From positions 1-5,342 of the forward strand of contig CAZHFN010000083.1 of assembly GCA_964531105.1 (NCBI GenBank): DNA of 5,342 nt, in the 5' to 3' direction. Below, one piece after another: positions 1-4,818 of the stretch. This stretch comes from UBA2256 sp964531105 (GTDB lineage: Bacteria; Spirochaetota; Spirochaetia; Treponematales; Rectinemataceae). The notes under the pieces were generated by a model that saw only the letters and a list, made by a program, of their open reading frames with translations, had not been told where the DNA came from and searched no databases. Numbering within the stretch: position 1 is the stretch's first letter; every line of letters begins with the position of its first letter. The position numbers and the translations under genes were made by a program.

Positions 1-875
1 AGGTCGTCCTGGGAATAGTATTCGATGACGATGGTGCCTGATTCCAGGTTGCCCTTTATATCTACCTTGGTGCCCAGGCGCTCTATGAAAAGCTCGGCCA
101 GAGCTTTGAGGTTGGGGTCCAGTTCGGGTGTTTCGGCAACAGCGCTACCGGCTTTTTTGCTGCTTTTAGGTTTCTTGCCGGCCCTGCGGAGGACGGAATC
201 CTGTACGGCCTGTTCGGCCTGGCGCACCGAAAGCCCTTCGTTCATTATTCGTGCGAAGAGGGCGGCGCGTTCGGCTTCGTCTACCAGGGCTAGAAGGCTG
301 CGGGCGTGACCCGCGCTCATGGTGCCTTCCCGCACGGCTTCCTGCATGGGCAGGGAAAGCCGTAAAAGCCTTAAGGCATTGGCCACGGTGCTGCGGTTTT
401 TGCCCACGGCCTCGGCAACCTGCTCCTGGGTGAAGCCGGTGAGCTCCATGAGGTTTTGGTAGGCCCGGGCTTCTTCCATGGCGTTGAGGTCTTCGCGCTG
501 GATGTTTTCTATGAGGGAGAGCTGAAGGCGTTTTTCAGCCGATACGGTGCGGAGGATAACCGGCAGCACTTCCAGGCCGGCCATCTGGGCAGCCCTGTAG
601 CGGCGCTCGCCGGCGACGATTATGTAGGTATCGCTTCCCGAGGGTTCGGCGATGATGGGCTGCAGGAGTCCATGCTTGCGAATGGACTGGGCCAGTTCTT
701 CTATAGAGGCTTCGGGAAAGGTTTTGCGGGGCTGGTCGGGGTTGGGTTTTATCTGCGCGAGCGGGATTATCTGAATGGACTCGCCGGGTTCCAGGGAGTT
801 TCTGGAGCTGTCGAAATACTGTTGATGTTCGGGTATTAGGGCGCCTAAGCCCTTGCCCAGACCGAATTTAGCCAC
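1..875 (-). CDS. parB: ParB/Spo0J-family chromosome partitioning protein, C-terminus cut by window edge
   Basis: ParB binds parS sites near the origin, spreads along DNA as a CTP-dependent clamp, and works with ParA in origin segregation. I translated 291 codons with no stop. The N-terminus reads GKGLGALIP (residues 7-15), the short segment that in homologues contacts ParA. It is followed by a PNPDQPR motif (about 44-50), the CTP-binding motif GERRYRA (89-95) and ENIQRED (123-129). A helix-turn-helix follows at about 148-171 (FTQEQVAEAVGKNRSTVANA). A Lys-rich linker (KKPKSSKK, 234-241) leads to the C-terminal dimerisation domain, which breaks off at EYYSQDDL. Homologues usually stop within about ten residues of that point, so little is missing. 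The start is GTG at 873-875, overlapping the parA stop by 8 bases and preceded by a good ribosome binding site. The overlap implies co-transcription and coupled translation. The identification is very secure. Confidence 0.97.
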   Translation of the reverse strand, partial: MAKFGLGKGLGALIPEHQQYFDSSRNSLEPGESIQIIPLAQIKPNPDQPRKTFPEASIEELAQSIRKHGLLQPIIAEPSGSDTYIIVAGERRYRAAQMAGLEVLPVILRTVSAEKRLQLSLIENIQREDLNAMEEARAYQNLMELTGFTQEQVAEAVGKNRSTVANALRLLRLSLPMQEAVREGTMSAGHARSLLALVDEAERAALFARIMNEGLSVRQAEQAVQDSVLRRAGKKPKSSKKAGSAVAETPELDPNLKALAELFIERLGTKVDIKGNLESGTIVIEYYSQDD

Positions 876-1623
876 GGTTGATCAACTCCTCTGCGACGGC
901 TTTATAGCTTCGAGAACCTATGCAGGCAGGGTCGTACTGCAGCACCGGAAGCCCATGGGAGGGCGCCTCGGAAAGCCGTATGTTGCGGGGTATTATGGTT
1001 TTGAAGACTCTGTTTCTGAAGTATTCGGTTACCTGGCGTACTACCTGCTGGGAGAGCTTGGTGCGGCCGTCGTACATGGTGAGGAGTATCCCGCTCACTT
1101 TTAAGGCGGGGTTCATGCTCTTCTGCACCAGGCCTATGGTTTGGAGTATGAGGGAAAGGCCTTCCAGGGCGAAATATTCGCACTGCAGGGGGATGATCAC
1201 TTCGTTCGCGGCGTTGAGCCCGTTGAGGGTGAGAATGCCCAGGGAGGGGGGGCAGTCCACGAGGATGAAGTCGTAATCTGCTTCCACGCTGGCGATGGCG
1301 CGCTTTAGGTAGTCGTTTCTGTCTTCCTTGTCCACCAGTTCCACGGTGGCGCCGGAGAGGTCTATAGACGAGGGGGCCAGGTAGAGATTTTCCACCTTGG
1401 TGGGATGGATGACGTCCTTGAGTTCCTTGAGGCCGGAAATTACCTGGTAGACGCCCGTGCCGCCGGGGGCTCCTCCCACACCGGAGGTGAGGTTGCCCTG
1501 GGGGTCGAAGTCGATGAGAAGAACTTTTTGACCTAGGGACGCGAGGGCAGCGCCAATGTTGATTGCGCTGGTGGTCTTGCCGACGCCTCCCTTCTGGTTT
1601 ACGAAAACAATGATCCGTGCCAT
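868..1623 (-). CDS. parA: ParA/Soj-family chromosome partitioning ATPase
   Basis: ParA is a deviant Walker ATPase. It forms ATP-bound dimers on the nucleoid, and ParB stimulates its hydrolysis to move origins apart. The 251-residue product has the usual Soj length. The deviant Walker A motif KGGVGKTT lies at residues 11-18 with the signature Lys at 11. The A' motif LLIDFDPQGN is at 35-44 (Asp38, Asp40) and Walker B ILVDCPP at 120-126 (Asp123). The conserved C-terminal block PRNIRLSEAPSHGLPV is at 212-227, and the Arg residues in this part contribute to non-specific DNA binding in relatives. There is no N-terminal HTH extension, so it is the chromosomal Soj type rather than the P1/F plasmid type. 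The ATG at 1621-1623 follows GGAAGG with 6 bases between. It is first in the operon with parB, and an extended -10 element lies just upstream. Confidence 0.98.
   Translation of the reverse strand: MARIIVFVNQKGGVGKTTSAINIGAALASLGQKVLLIDFDPQGNLTSGVGGAPGGTGVYQVISGLKELKDVIHPTKVENLYLAPSSIDLSGATVELVDKEDRNDYLKRAIASVEADYDFILVDCPPSLGILTLNGLNAANEVIIPLQCEYFALEGLSLILQTIGLVQKSMNPALKVSGILLTMYDGRTKLSQQVVRQVTEYFRNRVFKTIIPRNIRLSEAPSHGLPVLQYDPACIGSRSYKAVAEELINRG
886..892 (-). promoter_or_regulatory. Ribosome binding site for parB inside the parA 3' end
   Basis: On the minus strand AGAGGAG lies 10 bases upstream of the GTG codon at 873-875. It sits within the last codons of parA. It supports the GTG start, for which no ATG alternative keeps the conserved KGLGALIP N-terminus. 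The spacer between it and the start contains the perfect palindrome GTTGATCAAC (877-886). Confidence 0.7.
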
Positions 1624-1648
1624 CAGCTCCCTTCCGTCATTGTCTCAT

Positions 1649-1657
1649 ATTCTAGCA
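1649..1657 (-). promoter_or_regulatory. Candidate extended -10 promoter for parA-parB
   Basis: The minus strand reads TGCTAGAAT, an extended -10 (TGn) element with a five-of-six match to TATAAT. There is no good -35 at 16-18 bases, which is tolerated for extended -10 promoters. Transcription would start near 1642, giving a leader of about 20 bases that still contains the GGAAGG ribosome binding site. It was found by eye, with no experimental support. Confidence 0.4.
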
Positions 1658-1680
1658 TAGGATGCCCGGGACAGCTAGAA
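1650..1680. repeat. 7-bp inverted repeat over the parA promoter
   Basis: TTCTAGC at 1650-1656 is the exact reverse complement of GCTAGAA at 1674-1680, with a 17-base spacer. The arm centres are 24 bp apart, a little over two helical turns. The left arm overlaps the proposed parA -10 element. This could be an operator for a dimeric regulator, but a 7-bp repeat of this kind can also arise by chance. Confidence 0.35.
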
Positions 1681-1693
1681 GCACCCGCTGCTC

Positions 1694-1723
1694 TTGACCC
1701 CTGCTTCGTCAAATCAGTACACT
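1694..1723 (+). promoter_or_regulatory. Candidate sigma-70-type promoter for the Nfu-like gene
   Basis: TTGACC (1694-1699, five of six with the -35 consensus) is followed after 18 bases by TACACT (1718-1723, four of six with the -10 consensus). Transcription would begin near 1730, leaving a leader of about 55 bases before the ATG at 1786. The orientation and distance suit the small gene downstream. Confidence 0.4.
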
Positions 1724-1735
1724 TATTCCGATTAG

Positions 1736-1767
1736 ATAGTCGCTTGCCATTCTTGAGCCCCGACTAT
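1736..1767 (+). repeat. Inverted repeat in the leader of the Nfu-like gene
   Basis: ATAGTCG (1736-1742) and CGACTAT (1761-1767) are exact reverse complements separated by 18 bases. A G-U pair (1735 with 1768) could extend the stem to 8 bp in RNA. The right arm ends 7 bases before the AAGGAG ribosome binding site (1775-1780). It could be a weak leader hairpin or a protein-binding site. It is too short to be sure that it matters. Confidence 0.3.
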
Positions 1768-1785
1768 TCACCATAAGGAGTTCTC

Positions 1786-2010
1786 ATGTTGCATGATCGT
1801 GTTCTTTCCGCCATACAGGATGTACGCCCTTCCCTCCAGGCCGACGGGGGCGATATCGAGCTCGTTTCGGTAAGCGACGACGGAATCGTAAAAGTGCGGC
1901 TCACCGGCGCCTGCGGTTCCTGCCCCTACTCCCTCATGACCCTCAAGCAGGGCGTGGAAGCCTATCTTAAAAAGACTATTCCCGAGGTTAAGGAAGTCAA
2001 ACAGGCGTAA
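1786..2010 (+). CDS. Nfu/NifU C-terminal-domain Fe-S cluster scaffold or carrier protein
   Basis: Proteins of this family bind a [4Fe-4S] cluster between the CxxC cysteines of two monomers and pass it to target enzymes in the cytoplasm. The 74-residue product is a single NifU C-terminal domain (PF01106 type). It has the conserved block RPSLQADGGDIEL at residues 14-26 and the cluster motif GACGSCPYS at 41-49, with Cys43 and Cys46. There is no N-terminal IscU-like or A-type domain, so it is the minimal stand-alone form rather than full NifU or NfuA. The ATG is preceded by a strong AAGGAG (1775-1780) at 5 bases. It is transcribed divergently from parA-parB and convergently with the secreted-protein gene, so it looks monocistronic. 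No suf, isc or nif genes are in view. The family call is secure, but which enzymes it serves cannot be read from the sequence. Confidence 0.95.
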   Translation: MLHDRVLSAIQDVRPSLQADGGDIELVSVSDDGIVKVRLTGACGSCPYSLMTLKQGVEAYLKKTIPEVKEVKQA

Positions 2011-2025
2011 GTCCTTTGCCGACTT

Positions 2026-2958
2026 TCAGTGTTGATTCAATTCCATGATATTGACAGGCAGGCTTTGCTCCAACGTGAGGCCTGCCCTGTAGCTTTGCCC
2101 CGCCAGCCAGCCTAATAATGCCAGGGCTCTGTTGCCCACCGACTCCAATACCCGCTGAGTGGCCATGTTCACCGATTCAATAGTGATCACAAAATAAAGC
2201 AGAAGGCCTTCGGTACAGGGTAGGACTGTCAACCTGCTCTTCATGCCCCCGGGGGCAACGAAGGGCAGGAGAAGATAGCGCATGGCCGTGGAATTCTCGC
2301 TTTTCATGATCACAGAGTGTTCGCCTCGGCCTATTGAATAAGCGAATACCGCTCCTCCGAAAAGCTGGTCCTTCTGATAGGCAAAAAACTCTAGGGTGTC
2401 GCCAATTTTCAGGGCCTCAGCGTCCTGGGCGTCGGGCTTGAGGACGGGGTTGGAGGATTGGGGGGAATCCACCTTGTACACGGTTTCGTAAAGAATGCGC
2501 ATGCGTTTTCTGCTGGCCGACCAATAATAAAGCCCCTCGAGCTTTTCCACCTGACTGAGCAGGTAGACTGTCGTGGTTTGTATTTCTAAAGAACTCATGG
2601 TGTTGTAGGTGCCAGATGCGGGCAGGAAGGCCAAGGCTTCTATGCGAAGTGCTTTTTCGGGGATGCCTGGGCTTGTTTTCAGGGGCTGGGCTGGATCCGC
2701 ATACGCCGGCTGAAGTTGGGGGGTACCTCCAAGGCCTGAATTGGCTAAAAGGGATGGTTTTAGGGCAGAAATGCCGAGCGCTGCGGGGGCTAGGAGCCTC
2801 ACAGAAGGGAGGCCTGTGCCTGCGGGTTGGGACTGCGTGGCTTGCGTCTGGGCTTGGGCTTGGGTCACCTGGGGCTGCGCTAGGGGCGACTCCTGTGCTT
2901 GCGCGGGCAGGGCGGAGAGGAGGAGGAATAGCGCAACGATAGCCCCAAGCTGCTTCAT
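2026..2958 (-). CDS. Secreted or periplasmic protein of unknown function with Gln/Ala-rich N-terminal linker
   Basis: I do not recognise this 310-residue protein. It begins with a clear Sec signal peptide: Lys at residue 2, a hydrophobic core IVALFLLLSALP, and a likely signal peptidase I site after AQA near residue 21. There is no lipobox cysteine, so it should be soluble and exported. Residues 20-45 are Gln/Ala/Thr-rich low complexity (QVTQAQAQTQATQSQ), and about 46-100 are Pro/Ser/Gly/Leu-rich and probably disordered. The folded part seems to be about 103-310. It is a mix of alternating hydrophobic strands (for example VYLLSQVEKLEGLYYWSAS, LLLYFVITIES) ending in an Ala/Leu-rich helix near 264-286. 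It has a single Cys (248) and no catalytic motif I can name. The ATG choice is fixed by the signal peptide, but there is no clear Shine-Dalgarno sequence. The gene stands alone, with convergent and divergent neighbours. It could be a lineage-specific spirochaetal family. Confidence 0.85.
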   Translation of the reverse strand: MKQLGAIVALFLLLSALPAQAQESPLAQPQVTQAQAQTQATQSQPAGTGLPSVRLLAPAALGISALKPSLLANSGLGGTPQLQPAYADPAQPLKTSPGIPEKALRIEALAFLPASGTYNTMSSLEIQTTTVYLLSQVEKLEGLYYWSASRKRMRILYETVYKVDSPQSSNPVLKPDAQDAEALKIGDTLEFFAYQKDQLFGGAVFAYSIGRGEHSVIMKSENSTAMRYLLLPFVAPGGMKSRLTVLPCTEGLLLYFVITIESVNMATQRVLESVGNRALALLGWLAGQSYRAGLTLEQSLPVNIMELNQH

Positions 2959-2965
2959 CGCGGAA

Positions 2966-2971
2966 AGTGTA
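2966..2971 (-). promoter_or_regulatory. Possible -10 element of the secreted-protein gene, placed for a leaderless transcript
   Basis: The minus strand reads TACACT, and only 7 bases separate it from the ATG at 2956-2958. A start point at the usual distance would fall on or next to the ATG, which fits the lack of any Shine-Dalgarno sequence there. No convincing -35 is visible at 15-18 bases, so this is weak. Confidence 0.22.
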
Positions 2972-2992
2972 GCCGGAATGGGGTGAAAACGC

Positions 2993-2998
2993 TATACT
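2993..2998 (+). promoter_or_regulatory. Candidate -10 element for the Na/Pi cotransporter gene
   Basis: TATACT matches the -10 consensus at five of six positions and lies 38 bases upstream of the ATG at 3037. It would give a leader of roughly 30 bases. The -35 region at about 2970-2975 is poor and overlaps the opposing TACACT element, so the two divergent promoters may compete or share a regulator. Confidence 0.38.
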
Positions 2999-3009
2999 CA
3001 GGCCGAAAA

Positions 3010-3025
3010 CCGCCATAGCTGGCGG
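3010..3025 (+). repeat. GC-rich hairpin in the Na/Pi cotransporter leader
   Basis: CCGCCA (3010-3015), loop TAGC, TGGCGG (3020-3025) form a perfect 6-bp stem. It ends 11 bases before the ATG at 3037. Its right arm covers GGCGGA, one of the few purine-rich tracts that could act as the ribosome binding site. It may limit translation initiation or act as a small operator between the divergent genes. The function is inferred only from position. Confidence 0.4.
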
Positions 3026-3036
3026 ACGGATGGGCA

Positions 3037-4710
3037 ATGAGCATAGTGATGATGTTCTTGAAGCTTTTGGGCGGACTGGCTCTCTTCATGTCCGGCATGG
3101 AAAAGACCAGCGAAGGCATTCAAAAAGCTGCCGGAGAAAGGCTGCAGAGCACCCTCAATTTCATGACACGCAACAGTCTGATGGGTGTCTTGAGCGGGGC
3201 TCTGGTCACCGTGGCTGTGCAATCATCATCGGCCACCACGGTTATGCTTATAACCTTCGTCAATGCGGGGCTCCTTACTCTCAAGCAGGGCATTGGGGTC
3301 ATTATGGGGGCTAACATAGGCACCACCCTCACCGGCTGGATAATCGCCGGGGTGGGAATAGCCAAGTTCAGCATTGCGGCGCTGGCGGTGCCTATTTTCG
3401 GCGCAGGCTTTTTCATGAACATCGCCAAGCGCAGATCCGATTCCTTCCGCAGTTACGGCCAGGCCCTTATGGGCTTGGCCCTTATTTTTCTGGGCCTGGA
3501 CTTTATTGGGGCGGGCATTCCCAGCCCTTCGCCCGAGGTTCTGCTCTTTTTACAGCGCTTTTCAGGCATGGGATTCATCGCCATTGTGCTGGCCGTGTTC
3601 GCCGGCGCCGTGTTCACGATTCTGGTCCACGCATCCAGCGCAACCTTGGCCATCGTGATCGCCATGGCAGCTCAGGGTCTCATAGAGTTTGAGCTGGCCG
3701 CCGCCCTCACTCTGGGGGCCAATATAGGTACGACGATCGATGCTTTTCTGGCTTCGGTTTCCGCGGCGGCCAGCACCAACGCCAAAAGGGCGGCCTGGGC
3801 ACATATTCTGTTCAACGTGCTGGGCACGGTGTGGGTTATCATTGTCTTCAAGCCATTTTTAGCCCTGGTGGGCTGGGCCGTGCCAGGGGAACTCGTGCCC
3901 GGAAGCGTGGGGCTCCACATCGCCATGCTCCATACCCTTTTCAACAGCCTCAACACTCTGGTGATGCTACCCTTCGTGTCCCAGTATGCAGGGTTGCTGT
4001 GCCGCCTAATTCCGGAAAAGCCCGGAGAGGCGGAAATTAGGACTATCTACCTGCCCAAAGCCCTTATGGCCACCCCTGAACTTTCATTGCTGCAGGCACG
4101 GAAGGAAATAGGTGATATGGCTAGCCTGGCCAGGAGCATGTTCGCCAGGGTTCGCAAGGACTTCGAATCCCCTCAGATCGACTACGAGTCGGAGATAGAG
4201 TGGTTTTCCGCCAAGGAAAACTACGCCGACACGATGTACGAAGAGTTGTCCAAGTTTCTTCTGGCGGTTTCCAATTCAGATCTTTCGGATAAAACCAGGC
4301 TGAGGGTGAGCATTAAGCTGAGGATTGTGTCGGAGCTGGAGAATATCACCGATGAATGCTTGAGCCTGGCCTTGCTGCTGAAAAAGAAGAGTGCCAAGGG
4401 TCTAGTATTCGAAGGTGATTCCTTCGAGGCCCTTCAGCCTTTATCCACCCATGTGGAGGAGTTTCTGTCTTTCGTGGCCGAGCGCCTTAACAGGGGCATC
4501 ACGGAGATTGAGTTGGCCATGGCCTCCGAGATGGAAAACGAGATTGACGACGACAAGAAGCGTTTGAAGAAGCAAGCCAGGCAGCGCCTCAAGGAGGGTG
4601 CCGATGTCAAATCCGAGCTTCTGTATATTGATTTTGTGCGGCACATGGAAAAGGTGGGCGACTACGCCTACGCCATTGCCGGCGAGCTGAGGAACTTTCC
4701 AGGTCGCTAG
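3037..4710 (+). CDS. Na/Pi cotransporter family membrane protein with C-terminal PhoU-like domain
   Basis: This is a sodium-dependent phosphate transporter homologue of the NptA/YjbB (PF02690) type, 557 residues, located in the inner membrane. Two inverted-topology repeats are visible. The first has QSSSATT (62-68) and GANIGTT (91-97). The second has HASSAT (198-203) and GANIGTT (227-233). About eight to ten hydrophobic segments fill residues 1-322. The remainder, about 345-557, is helical, charged and PhoU-like. It has two ExxxD metal-type motifs, ELENITDE (Glu435/Asp439) and MEKVGDYA (Glu538/Asp542). In relatives this tail may sense or bind phosphate or metal, and the fusion suggests built-in regulation. 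Bacterial members can act in uptake or efflux, and the direction cannot be told here. The second signature has His198 where Gln is usual. The ATG at 3037 is the first in frame, but the ribosome binding site is weak (GGCGGA or GATGGG). No pst or pho genes flank it. Confidence 0.93.
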   Translation: MSIVMMFLKLLGGLALFMSGMEKTSEGIQKAAGERLQSTLNFMTRNSLMGVLSGALVTVAVQSSSATTVMLITFVNAGLLTLKQGIGVIMGANIGTTLTGWIIAGVGIAKFSIAALAVPIFGAGFFMNIAKRRSDSFRSYGQALMGLALIFLGLDFIGAGIPSPSPEVLLFLQRFSGMGFIAIVLAVFAGAVFTILVHASSATLAIVIAMAAQGLIEFELAAALTLGANIGTTIDAFLASVSAAASTNAKRAAWAHILFNVLGTVWVIIVFKPFLALVGWAVPGELVPGSVGLHIAMLHTLFNSLNTLVMLPFVSQYAGLLCRLIPEKPGEAEIRTIYLPKALMATPELSLLQARKEIGDMASLARSMFARVRKDFESPQIDYESEIEWFSAKENYADTMYEELSKFLLAVSNSDLSDKTRLRVSIKLRIVSELENITDECLSLALLLKKKSAKGLVFEGDSFEALQPLSTHVEEFLSFVAERLNRGITEIELAMASEMENEIDDDKKRLKKQARQRLKEGADVKSELLYIDFVRHMEKVGDYAYAIAGELRNFPGR

Positions 4711-4719
4711 GGATGCGTT

Positions 4720-4788
4720 GGTGGCGCCCGGCGCAAGCGGGGCCGCCATGAGGTCCAAGGGGCCGCAGGGCAGGCGCCGGGCGCTGCC
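4720..4788 (+). terminator. Long GC-rich inverted repeat downstream of the Na/Pi cotransporter gene; possible terminator or dispersed palindrome
   Basis: GCGCCCGGCGC (4724-4734) is the exact reverse complement of GCGCCGGGCGC (4774-4784), with a 39-base spacer. In a plus-strand transcript the stem extends outward through two G-U pairs (4723/4785, 4722/4786) and two G-C pairs (4721/4787, 4720/4788) to 15 bp. The wobble pairs become A-C mismatches on the other strand, so the structure favours RNA from the transporter gene. It sits between convergent genes, as terminators do. However, the loop is long and no U-tract follows, so it is not a standard intrinsic terminator. The spacer repeats GGGGCCGC at 4739-4746 and 4759-4766. 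The whole stretch is about 77% G+C. Confidence 0.45.
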
Positions 4789-4818
4789 CGCAGCTGAAGT
4801 CGCCGCCTTGTGCAGCGC
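4781..4818. repeat. Alternative 7-bp stem overlapping the larger inverted repeat
   Basis: GCGCTGC (4781-4787) is the exact reverse complement of GCAGCGC (4812-4818), with a 24-base spacer. Its left arm shares bases with the right arm of the longer repeat at 4720-4788, so the two stems exclude each other. Its right arm ends on the last base of the HAD gene stop codon. On the minus strand it would be the first structure met after that stop. No T-tract is present on either side. Confidence 0.3.

Noticed and set aside
456..839. 127-codon plus-strand open frame opposite parB
   Set aside because: It is antisense to a well-conserved ParB coding region, has no recognisable domain, and is explained by GC-rich shadow reading.
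1..1785. Search for a parS site (TGTTTCACGTGAAACA type) near parA-parB
   Set aside because: No match or near match is visible on either strand. The partial TGTTTCTGAAG at about 1012 lacks the central bases and sits in the parA coding region.
2011..2025. Terminator between the convergent Nfu-like and secreted-protein genes
   Set aside because: Only 15 bases separate the stop codons, and no stem-loop or T-tract is visible there.
2417..3037. 206-codon minus-strand open frame overlapping the secreted-protein gene in another frame
   Set aside because: The product is Pro/Arg/Ser-rich with no domain, while the overlapping frame starts with a clear signal peptide. This is a frame-shadow.
4441..4449. 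DnaA-box-like TTATCCACC
   Set aside because: A single imperfect copy inside the transporter coding region with no cluster or AT-rich stretch, so it does not mark an origin.
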